Position numbers and translations under genes: made by a program. A model generated the notes under the pieces. The model had not been told where the DNA came from. It ran no database searches and saw only the letters and a list, made by a program, of their open reading frames with translations. Below are positions 35,663 to 43,415 of a stretch of 64,000 nt of DNA, one piece after another. The stretch comes from Clostridium sp. C8-1-8. Lineage in GTDB: Bacteria > Bacillota > Clostridia > Clostridiales > Clostridiaceae. The stretch lies in contig NZ_JAABNO010000015.1 of assembly GCF_009928445.1 (NCBI RefSeq), positions 63,683-127,682 of the forward strand, written 5' to 3'. Every line of letters starts with the position of its first letter. The stretch's first letter is position 1.

Positions 35663-35801
35663 ATTGTTTTAAGTGAATATAATTGTATCTTATAGTGAAT
35701 TAATTTGAAAAACACATAATTTCACACATCTATCTCACAGTTATCATAAGATTTTAACTTATAATAAAATAAGTAATATTGTGATATGTGAGGTGCTATA
35801 T

Positions 35802-36764
35802 TTGAGAAAAAAGTTAATATATTTTAGTACTGTAATTATAATAATTTCAGCAATTATTATAATTTACAATAAAACTGGACAAGCAAAGACAGTTGAAGCA
35901 AATAAAACTGTTTCTGCAGTTAAAGTAGATAATAAAGCTGAAAGTACAGCACAGTTAATAGCGGAGCATAAAGAGGTTGATAAGGAAAAGAGAGCTGAGT
36001 TATTAGAAGATCAGAAAGAAAAGGAGCAAGATCAAAAAAATATAGAGACTCTTAAGCAACTAGTAGAGGATATCATTGGAGATAATAAAGATAATATAGG
36101 AGTAGCATATTTTGACGTAAGTTCGTCTTTAGGCTTTAATATTAATGGAGATAAGACTTTCAAAGCTGCCAGTACAGTAAAGGTTCCAGTAGTAATGGCT
36201 ACAGCGGAGCTTATAAAAAATAATAAACTTAAACTGGATGATCAGGTTAGTTATACCTCTGATGATTATGAGGATGGTGCTGGGATACTTCAAGGATCAA
36301 GTAAATTAGACAATCCTATTAAAATAAGTGAGTTAGTAGATTATTCCTTGATTTACTCAGATAATATTGCTGTAAATATGTTACTTAGGACAATTGGCTC
36401 AAATTATAAGTATGATTTTATAGAGCAAACAGTTAGTCATTCAGTTAATAGATCAGCTAATGAAACAACACCATCAGATTCATTAGCAATACTTAAGCGA
36501 TTATACTATAACTATGATAATGATGAAAATTATAATTTGATTACAAAGGATTTGAAAAATACAATATACCACGATAGAATTGACAAATACATACCGCAGA
36601 GTATTGTTGCACACAAGATTGGCGATTATGAAAATTACATAAATGATATAGCAATAGTATACGATGATAAGCCGTATATACTAACTGTGTTTACTAAGGA
36701 TATAAATGATGTTGGTGATGAAATTATAGCAAAGATATCCAAGGTTATATACGATAACAGATAG
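35802..36764 (+). CDS. Class A beta-lactamase-like serine hydrolase, secreted or membrane-anchored
   Basis: 320 residues. N-terminal hydrophobic helix (about 5-24), a Lys/Glu-rich linker of ~65 residues, then a beta-lactamase2-type domain: catalytic SxxK as STVK (Ser124, Lys127), SDN intact (186-188) and a KTG-equivalent KIG (272-274, preceded by His). The omega loop that carries Glu166 in true class A enzymes is not recognisable: the sequence runs HSVNRSANETTPSDSLAIL, going directly to the TTP segment. Efficient penicillin hydrolysis is therefore doubtful; a penicillin-binding or esterase role is as likely. TTG 35802 is chosen because GAGGTG precedes it by 7 bases; the in-frame GTG at 35781 lacks such a site. 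A TATAAT at 35760-35765 may be its -10. Confidence 0.82.
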   Translation: MRKKLIYFSTVIIIISAIIIIYNKTGQAKTVEANKTVSAVKVDNKAESTAQLIAEHKEVDKEKRAELLEDQKEKEQDQKNIETLKQLVEDIIGDNKDNIGVAYFDVSSSLGFNINGDKTFKAASTVKVPVVMATAELIKNNKLKLDDQVSYTSDDYEDGAGILQGSSKLDNPIKISELVDYSLIYSDNIAVNMLLRTIGSNYKYDFIEQTVSHSVNRSANETTPSDSLAILKRLYYNYDNDENYNLITKDLKNTIYHDRIDKYIPQSIVAHKIGDYENYINDIAIVYDDKPYILTVFTKDINDVGDEIIAKISKVIYDNR

Positions 36765-36848
36765 ATATGTACCGATTCAATCTGAAATTCCTAGAAATAT
36801 CGATTTTTAGGCGAGTATAAATTAAGTTTTCGTAATGGAACCCTATAG

Positions 36849-36891
36849 TATAAGCTCTATCCAAAGGCTAAGTCTTTAGATAGAGCTTATA
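36849..36891. repeat. Inverted repeat between the beta-lactamase-like gene and ytaF
   Basis: ATAAGCTCTATC / GATAGAGCTTAT, perfect 12-base arms with CAAAG/CTTT inside the loop. No T run on either strand directly after the stem, so an imperfect bidirectional terminator between converging genes. Confidence 0.6.
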
Positions 36892-36938
36892 AAATATAAG
36901 ATAATATTGTATTGTTTTATATGATGAACCTCAGTGTA

Positions 36939-37565
36939 TTAGTTAAAAATAAATTCAAATAAGCTTAGTACTATTAATATTAAAGCAGATATTAATGGGG
37001 CTGTGTTACCAAGCCTTTTGGCTAAAAACTTGCTCCCTAAAATCATGCCGATAGGAATAACTATTATACTAAAAATAAAAGTAACAATAGTTGTATATGC
37101 AATATTTAGACCAGCAATACTTCCGGCAATTCCTAAACCTACATTATTGATTGCCAATGCTATTGATAATGAAAAGGATTCCTTTAAATCTATTGTTCCT
37201 GAATTGTCAAAGTCTGCTACTTCAGGATTATCTAACAGATTCATGCAACTTTTTTTATGGCTCTTATTTAAGTTTATGTCTAAAGCTCTCTCTTTTTTCT
37301 CCTTGTAATAATCGTATAAAAACCATAACCCAATCAACAATAAAATAGAACTTCCAATAATATTAGCTGTTTTGGGAATAAGCAGCTTTGCCAGTAATAA
37401 ACCAAGAGACATAGATATAAATGTACCTAAGGAAGATACTATACTTATAACCAAGTTACTAAATAAGCTTATTTTTATATTTTTCACCCCGTATGCCAAG
37501 GCTACAGTAAAGTTATCAATACTACTTGTAAGAACAAATAGCATTATAGCGAGCAAACTCATCAT
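36939..37565 (-). CDS. ytaF: Sporulation membrane protein YtaF (MntP/LysE-like fold)
   Basis: 208 residues, six membrane helices in two halves: SSIDNFTVALAYGVKNIKIS in the first, and ALAINNVGLGIAGSIAGLN in the second, the duplicated motif typical of YtaF and the related manganese exporter MntP. Between the halves is DFDNSGTIDLKE, which has the spacing of an EF-hand calcium loop (D-x-D-x-S-G-x-I-D-x-x-E); the preceding linker is Cys/Lys-rich. YtaF is annotated as a sporulation protein in Bacillus and Clostridium; transport activity is not proven. ATG 37565 has AAAGGAGGG upstream. It lies 94 bases downstream of the papain-like gene on the same strand. Confidence 0.88.
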   Translation of the reverse strand: MMSLLAIMLFVLTSSIDNFTVALAYGVKNIKISLFSNLVISIVSSLGTFISMSLGLLLAKLLIPKTANIIGSSILLLIGLWFLYDYYKEKKERALDINLNKSHKKSCMNLLDNPEVADFDNSGTIDLKESFSLSIALAINNVGLGIAGSIAGLNIAYTTIVTFIFSIIVIPIGMILGSKFLAKRLGNTAPLISALILIVLSLFEFIFN

Positions 37566-37659
37566 ATCCCTCCTTTGTGACTTAATTTCAGTATATTTAG
37601 ACTAGGAAGGATATGTTACATAAATTGGAATGGTGCTGAGTTAAATAATTTAATTCAAA

Positions 37660-38514
37660 CTAAACTTTTAAGCACCAATCTTCATTTAAGATGAACCAAA
37701 AATCTCTTGCCAATTTTCTAATAATGTATTCATATGGCAAATAACCATAGCCATCTTCCCCCCAAGAACTTCCCCAAGAGTTTTTTATTATTAATGCACC
37801 TGAAGTTGGGGTGTTGGAAGCTTTATTTATAGAGCAATACATATCATCATATCCTACAGCCATAACTGTTTGCCCACCTAAGAGATGGTTCTCTACTGAA
37901 GGTATAGTGATTTCGCCAGAGTCCTCTGAATACTCAATGCAATCATAAACTGAAAAGCCAAATATACAAGGAAGTCCCAAGTTTAAATAGTATTTTACTC
38001 TATTAAGAAGTTCTTCTTGAGATTTGTTATTTTTATCTAGCTTGAAAAATTTTAAGTTTTCATAGTTTTTTTTAAAGCCATAACAAAAGGCACTGGGTTC
38101 CTCGTCTATATTTTTAGGATCACTAGGGTAATATCTTTCTGGTGGCATTCCAAATAAAATTAATGAGTTTAATGCGGATCTAATAGAAACACCAGTATCT
38201 CCATTTAAATCAGATAATTTTCTGGAATTTTTATAGATAAATAAAGAAGCTCCATCAGTATTCCTACTAAAGATTTTGTAGTCAAAATATTCAACTAAAC
38301 TAGCTAGTGCTTCTGCAGTACAAGAATTATATAATCCTTGGTCTCGTACTGGTGAGCACCAATGTCTTAAATCAACTAAATTAGGAGGTGATGTTTTTGT
38401 TTTTCCTTCAGATATATTAATATTATCTACAATAGATTTTATAAAAGGCGTTTCTTCTGTAAAGTCTCTTAGGTCATTAAAGTCAGGAATCCAACCTAAT
38501 TTATGCTGCAGCAT
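37660..38514 (-). CDS. Papain-family (C1) protein with catalytic His replaced by Gln
   Basis: 284 residues, no signal peptide and no long inhibitory propeptide; starts MLQHKLGWIPDFNDLRDFTE, as in stand-alone bacterial C1 proteins. The oxyanion Gln and nucleophile are present: RDQGLYNSCTAEAL (Gln59, Cys65). The catalytic Asn is present in IIKNSWGSSWGEDGYGYLPY (Asn245). The His segment, usually GGHAVLAVGYDD in this family, reads GGQTVMAVGYDD, so the catalytic His is Gln215. Peptide hydrolysis is thus probably abolished or strongly changed, leaving a binding or structural role. ATG 38514 has GAGGAGGT. Adjacent to ytaF downstream; related proteins occur in sporulating clostridia, but a spore role is only inferred. 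Confidence 0.85.
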   Translation of the reverse strand: MLQHKLGWIPDFNDLRDFTEETPFIKSIVDNINISEGKTKTSPPNLVDLRHWCSPVRDQGLYNSCTAEALASLVEYFDYKIFSRNTDGASLFIYKNSRKLSDLNGDTGVSIRSALNSLILFGMPPERYYPSDPKNIDEEPSAFCYGFKKNYENLKFFKLDKNNKSQEELLNRVKYYLNLGLPCIFGFSVYDCIEYSEDSGEITIPSVENHLLGGQTVMAVGYDDMYCSINKASNTPTSGALIIKNSWGSSWGEDGYGYLPYEYIIRKLARDFWFILNEDWCLKV

Positions 38515-38728
38515 TATAATACCTCCTCTTTAAACAAGTGGGTTGTGTGTAGGTGTACTATTTTTAGAATTTTATATTTAAACTTAAGCATAATAGTATG
38601 TGATAGCTTATAGAATAAATTTTCACTAGAATATTACACCTTGAGTAGTTCTCTTATATACATATATGCAAGTAAATAGTAAATTGAAATAGAAATAGGT
38701 CAAAAAAACTCAAATAAAGATAAATATG

Positions 38729-38786
38729 TTGAATTATTATTTTCTTTTGCTAAAATATAGTTATAAGTAGTTGATAATGATTATAT
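38729..38786 (+). promoter_or_regulatory. msrA promoter with PerR-like operator
   Basis: TTGAAT (38729-38734), 16-base spacer, TAAAAT (38751-38756). TGATAATGATTATAT (38772-38786) fits the PerR box TTATAATNATTATAA at 12 of 14 fixed positions and would lie just after the start point. The 170-base leader that follows holds CAAATAGTA/TACTATTTG (38831-38860). The remainder of 38515-38954 shows no gene. Confidence 0.55.
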
Positions 38787-38954
38787 TTTAATAAAAATAG
38801 TTGATGAGGAAAATTCTAAGAAGTTGGTCTCAAATAGTAGCAGGATATTAATACTATTTGGATACTTAGTAAGTGGTAAGAAATTAAGTTTTTTACATTA
38901 AATAGGAAATAACAATATAATATAGATAAAATTAAATGATAGAGGTGAAATGTA

Positions 38955-39428
38955 ATGAGAGAGATAGTATTTGCAGGTGGTTGTTTTTGGGGCGTAGAAG
39001 AGTTTATGTCTAGAATAAAAGGAGTTAAGGAAACAAAAGTCGGTTATGCAAACGGTGAAAAGATCTCACCATCTTATGAAGAAGTTTGTACAGGAACTAC
39101 TGGTCATGCTGAAGCTTGCTATGTAAAGTATGATGAGAGTTTAGTGACTTTAGATCAAATATTAGAGGAATTTTGGAGTATAGTAGAACCAACAGTTCTT
39201 AATAGACAAGGGAATGATATTGGTCATCAATATAGAACTGGTATTTATTATATTAATGATGAAGACAAAGAAGTAATTTTAAAGAGTAGAGATAACAATC
39301 AGAAGAATTATGATAAACCAATAGTTACTGAAATAGAACCATTAAAGTGCTTTTATGACGCAGAGGAATATCATCAAAAATACTTGAAGAAAAATCCTGG
39401 TGGTTACTGTCACATTAAATTGGATTAG
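38955..39428 (+). CDS. msrA: Peptide-methionine (S)-S-oxide reductase MsrA
   Basis: Repairs oxidised methionine in proteins, using thioredoxin. The catalytic motif is [10 protein letters not shown] (Cys10), followed by [27 protein letters not shown], the family core, and later [17 protein letters not shown]-terminal Cys in GGYCHIKLD can serve as the recycling residue. At 157 residues it is the short, single-domain form with no MsrB fusion. ATG 38955 has AGGTG at 38943-38947. The PerR-like box upstream suggests induction by peroxide, which suits the function. It is monocistronic, closed by a terminator at 39461. Confidence 0.95.
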   Translation: MREIVFAGGCFWGVEEFMSRIKGVKETKVGYANGEKISPSYEEVCTGTTGHAEACYVKYDESLVTLDQILEEFWSIVEPTVLNRQGNDIGHQYRTGIYYINDEDKEVILKSRDNNQKNYDKPIVTEIEPLKCFYDAEEYHQKYLKKNPGGYCHIKLD

Positions 39429-39460
39429 AAAAATATAATAAAGGGCACATCTATTTGAGG

Positions 39461-39517
39461 AAAAGCAATATACTTTAAAACTTATTATAAAGAGTTTTTA
39501 AAGTATATTGCTTTTTT
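39461..39517 (+). terminator. Intrinsic terminator after msrA
   Basis: AAAGCAATATACTTTAAAA pairs with TTTTAAAGTATATTGCTTT, then T6. From here to 39746 only AT-rich sequence. Confidence 0.9.
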
Positions 39518-39746
39518 ATACGCATTTTTTATTTTTAAAAAATTAATGCTAATTTGTTAAAAATATATAGCAGATAATGGAATAAGTGAATAGTATATAC
39601 CAAGTGTTATTAAGGTCTAATATGCAATTGATTCAGTAAATAGGTACTGGTTCTAACAAGCATTTTATGGAGGCGGGAGATATAGCTATATTTAGACTCT
39701 ATTTTTAAATAAGCAGTAATTTATTTATATAATATTAGGTAATAAG

Positions 39747-39774
39747 AACACTTTTATGCTAGCAACATAATATA
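39747..39774 (+). promoter_or_regulatory. Sigma-K-like promoter of the surface-protein gene at 39817
   Basis: AACA (39747-39750), 15-base spacer, CATAATATA (39766-39774), which fits the late mother-cell -10 consensus CATANNNTA. A closely similar element (CAACATAATATG) precedes the gene at 41457 on the other strand. Confidence 0.45.
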
Positions 39775-39816
39775 TTATTGAAGTATCTAACGTAAAATGG
39801 AATAGGAGGATATATT

Positions 39817-40668
39817 ATGCAAGAAAATTTTGAGGTAAAAGGAATGGCTCCATGCCCTTCACCAATTAGTGATGAATGTATAATTGCTAGAAAAGTATAT
39901 GGAAAATGCAGGCAGCAAGATTGCTTAAGACCATTTGATAGCTCAGTAGTAACCCCCCCTCTAGGCGCAATTGAAATATCATCTTCTAGATTAGGAGAGG
40001 CTTCAGCTATCAGTGGAGCTGCTTTGGTTGGAACTATAACACCGGGTGAAATAATTGCATTTAATACTACAGTAACATCATTAAGGATTGTTCCAAATTC
40101 ATTTAGAGTATCTGATATTAGAGTTTCTGTTTCCCCAAGTGCATTTGGCCAAGATGGATTCTATGATGTAACAATAGTATACACTTTCTCATATGGAATA
40201 AACTTATTAGATGCTACTGGCAATCCAATATCAGTAGCACTAGCTGGGGATCCTGCAGGACCAATATTTAATATCTGTGCTTATACAACTTATACTAAAG
40301 TTTTGTCACTATTTGGTGGTGAAGCTAGCGAACAAACAATTACTTCTGCTGACACTATATTTGGACCATCGTCAACATATGTAAATGTTGGCAATACACC
40401 ATTTGCTTTCGTTCAAGCTATAGGAAATCCATTGCAACAGCCAATAATAGGAGTTTATGAAAGTATTCCAGGAACAGCTGAATATCATGCAGACATTGTT
40501 ATAGGACTATTCACAATAATTAAGCTTTATAGAATAGTTAATATGACAGTAAGTTCAGCTGGTGACTGCGATATACCTGAATGTGAACCAATCACTGGAG
40601 ATCCATGTGAGTTCTTTAATAGCTTACCATTCCCATTTGAAGATTTTGACCCACCTACAACTTTATAG
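39817..40668 (+). CDS. Unknown protein, possible spore-surface component
   Basis: 283 residues, no signal peptide or membrane helix. A Cys-rich head (GMAPCPSPISDECIIARKVYGKCRQQDCL) precedes a long, beta-rich, hydrophobic body and a Cys/Pro-rich tail (DCDIPECEPITGDPCEFFNSLPFPFEDFDPP). The head resembles short Cys motifs in clostridial spore-coat-like proteins, but I cannot name a family. The absence of a secretion signal together with a surface-like composition, and a sigma-K-like promoter, suggest assembly onto the spore from the mother cell; this is inference. GGAGG precedes ATG 39817, and a terminator follows at 40674. Confidence 0.6.
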   Translation: MQENFEVKGMAPCPSPISDECIIARKVYGKCRQQDCLRPFDSSVVTPPLGAIEISSSRLGEASAISGAALVGTITPGEIIAFNTTVTSLRIVPNSFRVSDIRVSVSPSAFGQDGFYDVTIVYTFSYGINLLDATGNPISVALAGDPAGPIFNICAYTTYTKVLSLFGGEASEQTITSADTIFGPSSTYVNVGNTPFAFVQAIGNPLQQPIIGVYESIPGTAEYHADIVIGLFTIIKLYRIVNMTVSSAGDCDIPECEPITGDPCEFFNSLPFPFEDFDPPTTL

Positions 40669-40673
40669 AGGTA

Positions 40674-40715
40674 TAAGTGCCAATACTCGTTATTGAGTAT
40701 ACTGGCACTTTTTCT
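40674..40715 (+). terminator. Intrinsic terminator after the 39817 gene
   Basis: AAGTGCCA and ATACTC pair with GAGTAT and TGGCACTT; T5 tail. Confidence 0.9.
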
Positions 40716-40759
40716 TTATTAATTATGTAGATACAGATATTTGAGTTGCTAAATTTAAT

Positions 40760-40803
40760 AAGGGATATTGCCGGATTATATGAATAGTCTGGCAATGCCC
40801 CTT
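40760..40803. repeat. Hairpin between convergent surface-protein genes
   Basis: AAGGG-AT-ATTGCC pairs with GGCAAT-G-CCCCTT. Lies between the two terminators of converging genes; may be a second, bidirectional terminator. Confidence 0.5.
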
Positions 40804-40845
40804 ATTTATATTTAATATATTAATAATTATGAAGAAATAATATAA

Positions 40846-40862
40846 GACTGCCAATGGCAGTC
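40846..40862 (-). terminator. Terminator of the minus-strand surface-protein gene
   Basis: Read on the minus strand, GACTGCC-ATT-GGCAGTC is followed by TTATATTATTTCTT. Confidence 0.65.
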
Positions 40863-40869
40863 CTATTTA

Positions 40870-41457
40870 TTATGGAGTAGTTACAATTGGAGTAGTTATA
40901 GTTGTAGTTGTTGTAGTTGTTGTTCCAAGTACTGGGCCAGGTACTTCTTCTGCTATTATATTAAAGAATTCACCTGGAGTAGTTATTGTACTATTTACAG
41001 TTAGAGTAGCTGCTGTTATTGTTATTCCTGTAGTTATTGCAGTAACTCTAAAGAAATATGAAGAAGTATCTGCGCAAAGTGGAACTGCTGGAGCGTCCAC
41101 AAATTGGAATGGTAATATATCAAATATTGGAGCAGCTAAAGCGGCCAAAGCTGTTGCTGGCAACAAAGTTTGTCTTATAGTATATATTGGAGTTGTTGCA
41201 GTAGCACTTCTATAAACTGATAAAACTACATCAAGAGTTCCAGTTATTGCAGCAGCAGCAGCTAAAGCTGAAAGTACTACAGGGATTGTGCCCTCTATAA
41301 ATACTCTTCCGCTTCTGTTAGATAAAGGTAGAATAATGCTTCCTATTGGAGTTTCTGTACCAGTACCAGGAAGTAGTGGAACTGGAACTGGTATAGGTGT
41401 TGTACCTGTAAGTGAAGCAAAGCTAGATGTTGTTTGAATTGATAAAGGTGTAGCCAT
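40870..41457 (-). CDS. Unknown Ala/Thr/Pro-rich protein, possible exosporium or spore-surface protein
   Basis: 195 residues, no signal peptide. Composition is dominated by Ala, Thr, Ile, Pro and Val. The middle (LSNRSGRVFIEGTIPVVLS through YFFRVTAITTGITITAATL) looks like one beta-sandwich domain, and the C-terminus is low complexity: after GPVLG comes a run of eight Thr, then ITTPIVTTP. The pattern recalls C-terminal domains of BclA-like exosporium proteins, without the collagen repeats. GGGAGG precedes the ATG, and a sigma-K-like element lies upstream at 41494-41522, matching the one before the convergent gene at 39817. Function inferred only from composition and promoter. Confidence 0.55.
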   Translation of the reverse strand: MATPLSIQTTSSFASLTGTTPIPVPVPLLPGTGTETPIGSIILPLSNRSGRVFIEGTIPVVLSALAAAAAITGTLDVVLSVYRSATATTPIYTIRQTLLPATALAALAAPIFDILPFQFVDAPAVPLCADTSSYFFRVTAITTGITITAATLTVNSTITTPGEFFNIIAEEVPGPVLGTTTTTTTTITTPIVTTP

Positions 41458-41493
41458 AGATTAAAAACCTCCCTTTCATGTAAATCTCTATTA

Positions 41494-41522
41494 CATATTA
41501 TGTTGATTGTCGGATTTTGGTT
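41494..41522 (-). promoter_or_regulatory. Sigma-K-like promoter of the minus-strand surface-protein gene
   Basis: On the minus strand: AACC, 16-base spacer, CATAATATG, one mismatch from CATANNNTA. It shares CAACATAATAT with the element at 39764-39773 (there GCAACATAATAT). Confidence 0.4.
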
Positions 41523-41789
41523 ACTAATGGAATGGCCTTAGGACGTGTAAAGATTTGTATTAAAGTGAATTTGAATATTTAACTTGACTTTTTGTTGAAT
41601 TTTAGAGGATGGTTATTTAAGGATTATAATTATTATTATGATGAAACCAAGAAATAAGTTCTTAAATACTGAAAAGTTCTATATGTGCTATTTAATACTT
41701 CAATATTGTAATTTAATTTTACTAAGTGGTGTAATTTTTTCATATTAAAGAATATATTATACTAAATTGTTTAATAGCAGGTGAGTTGT
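41523..41789 (+). other. Intergenic region upstream of the DUF3343 gene
   Basis: AT-rich; no gene or clear operator seen. A TTGACT at about 41584 could be a -35 box. The ribosome site AGGTG (41780-41784) belongs to the gene at 41790. Confidence 0.4.
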
Positions 41790-42065
41790 ATGAAAGATTT
41801 AAATGTATGCATAATAGCTTTTCCTTCAACCAGTGAAAGCGTTAATCTTTATAAGGTATTAAAAAATAAAAGATACAATGTTGTTATGATACAAACACCT
41901 TGTACAATTTCAGCAGGATGTGCAAGATCCATAGAGATTAAAGAAAAAGACTTAGAGAATATAATCAATGAAATAAAGACTAACAATATTCAAATTAGAG
42001 GAATATTTAAAAAAGCTTTAAGTGAGAGTACAAAAAGGTATTACTATGAGGAATTAAATATTTAA
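41790..42065 (+). CDS. DUF3343 small protein (putative Se/S carrier-like)
   Basis: 91 residues with the DUF3343 pattern: an N-terminal strand CIIAFPSTSESVNLYKVLKNK, the central PCTISAGCARSIEIKEKDL with a conserved-looking Cys, and a C-terminal helix after NIQIRGIFKK. The fold resembles small sulfur-carrier or P-II-like units; the family is described as putative selenium/sulfur carrier proteins. The adjoining cysteine-desulfurase-like gene starts 20 bases after its stop, a recurring pairing. ATG 41790 is preferred over the GTG at 41781 because AGGTG is placed for it. Probable role: accepting persulfide or selenide from the neighbouring enzyme (inference). Confidence 0.75.
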   Translation: MKDLNVCIIAFPSTSESVNLYKVLKNKRYNVVMIQTPCTISAGCARSIEIKEKDLENIINEIKTNNIQIRGIFKKALSESTKRYYYEELNI

Positions 42066-42085
42066 ATAAGTTTTTGGAGGTCACA

Positions 42086-43219
42086 ATGGTTTATTTGGAT
42101 AATGCTGCAACTTCTTTTCCCAAACCTGAAGTTGTATATAACTCTATGCTAGATTGCATGAAGAGATACTGTGCTAATCCTGGGAGAGGATCACATAAAA
42201 TGTCACTAGAGTGTGAAATGAAAATATTAGATACCAGAGATAAAATAAGCAGATTTTTTAATATAGATAATATGATGAACGTAATCTTTACTAATAACAC
42301 AACAGAGGGACTGAATATTGCTATAAAAGGCTTGCTAGGTAATGGAGATCACGTAATTACAAGTTATATAGAGCATAATTCTGTTTATAGGCCTCTAAAG
42401 AGCTTGAAAAATAAAGGATTAGAAATATCAATGATCCCTGTGGATAGTAATGGATATATTCTAGAAGAGGATTTGAAAAAAAGCCTAAAGAATAATACTA
42501 AAGCAGTAATAATAAACCATGGATCTAATGTACTAGGGACTGTTCAGAATATAGAGGCTATAGGCAAGTTTGCTAAAGCAAATAACTTGGTTTTTATAGT
42601 AGATGGAGCACAAACTGCAGGTATAGTTGATATTGACGTAAAGCGCATGAATATAGATATTATGGCGTTTCCAGGACATAAATCTCTATATGGTCCTCAA
42701 GGAATAGGGGGAGTGTATATATCAAGTAAAGTTAGTATTACATCCTTTAAAGAAGGCGGTACTGGCAGCAATTCTAATATTATGGATCAACCGGACTTCT
42801 TGCCAGATAAGTTTGAAAGTGGTACATTAAACACTCCTGGTATAGTTGGACTTGGAGAGGGAGTAGATTTTATTAATAGAATAGGCATGAACAATATAAG
42901 AAAACATGATCAAGAACTGGCAGCGTATCTTACTGAAGAACTTAAAAAATTATCTTTTGTAAGGTTATATGGGGAAGAGAATTGTTATAAGAAGTGTCCA
43001 GTGGTATCTTTTAATATAGATGGCTTTGATAGTTCAGAGATAGGAGAAGCATTGAATTATAAAGACATATATCTAAGAACAGGATATCACTGTGCACCAA
43101 AGATACACTCCATAATTGGTACTACAAACTTAGGGACAGTTAGAGCAAGCTTTGGCTATTTTAATAAATTAGAAGATGTAGAAAGCCTTATAGAGGCTAT
43201 AAAAGATATATATGAATAG
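42086..43219 (+). CDS. Class V aminotransferase-fold cysteine desulfurase / selenocysteine lyase-like enzyme
   Basis: PLP enzyme of the SufS/CsdA group that releases sulfur (or selenium) from cysteine (selenocysteine) as an enzyme persulfide. Start YLDNAATSFPKPE is diagnostic; TNNTTEGLNIAI, EHNSVYRPL, and VDGAQTAGIVDIDV carry PLP contacts; the Schiff-base Lys is in GHKSLYGPQGIGG (Lys199) and the catalytic Cys in RTGYHCAPKIHS (Cys336). Length 377 is slightly short of SufS (about 405). ATG 42086 has GGAGG seven bases upstream; the in-frame TTG at 42074 overlaps that site. No SufU, SufBCD or IscU lies nearby, so this is not the main iron-sulfur operon; the DUF3343 partner upstream is its likely acceptor. 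Confidence 0.9.
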   Translation: MVYLDNAATSFPKPEVVYNSMLDCMKRYCANPGRGSHKMSLECEMKILDTRDKISRFFNIDNMMNVIFTNNTTEGLNIAIKGLLGNGDHVITSYIEHNSVYRPLKSLKNKGLEISMIPVDSNGYILEEDLKKSLKNNTKAVIINHGSNVLGTVQNIEAIGKFAKANNLVFIVDGAQTAGIVDIDVKRMNIDIMAFPGHKSLYGPQGIGGVYISSKVSITSFKEGGTGSNSNIMDQPDFLPDKFESGTLNTPGIVGLGEGVDFINRIGMNNIRKHDQELAAYLTEELKKLSFVRLYGEENCYKKCPVVSFNIDGFDSSEIGEALNYKDIYLRTGYHCAPKIHSIIGTTNLGTVRASFGYFNKLEDVESLIEAIKDIYE

Positions 43220-43309
43220 ATGAACTCGATATTCAGTCTTAAATAGAGGCTCTGTTAAAGAACTTTGTTTAAATTAAACATCGTGTAAATATAAGATTAA
43301 AACAAATAT

Positions 43310-43397
43310 GTACCACTTCGAGTATAAATCTATTTTCAAAACTTCCCTGAGATTAGAGAGGGGGAGCTGAAAATAGATATTTTTTTCGAAGTGGTAC
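43310..43397. terminator. Long 88-base hairpin between convergent genes
   Basis: Outer arms GTACCACTTCGA / TCGAAGTGGTAC, inner arms AATCTATTTTCA / TGAAAATAGATATT, with a T7 run inside the right arm and a CTTCCCT/AGGGGGAG core. Read on + the inner stem plus T7 is a terminator for the desulfurase unit; the outer arms extend it unusually far. Confidence 0.8.
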
Positions 43398-43415
43398 CTT
43401 TATAAAAGGATAGCT

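Noticed and set aside
36849..36891. Inverted repeat as a regulator operator
   Set aside because: It lies between converging gene ends, where an operator has little use; more likely a terminator without a proper T run.
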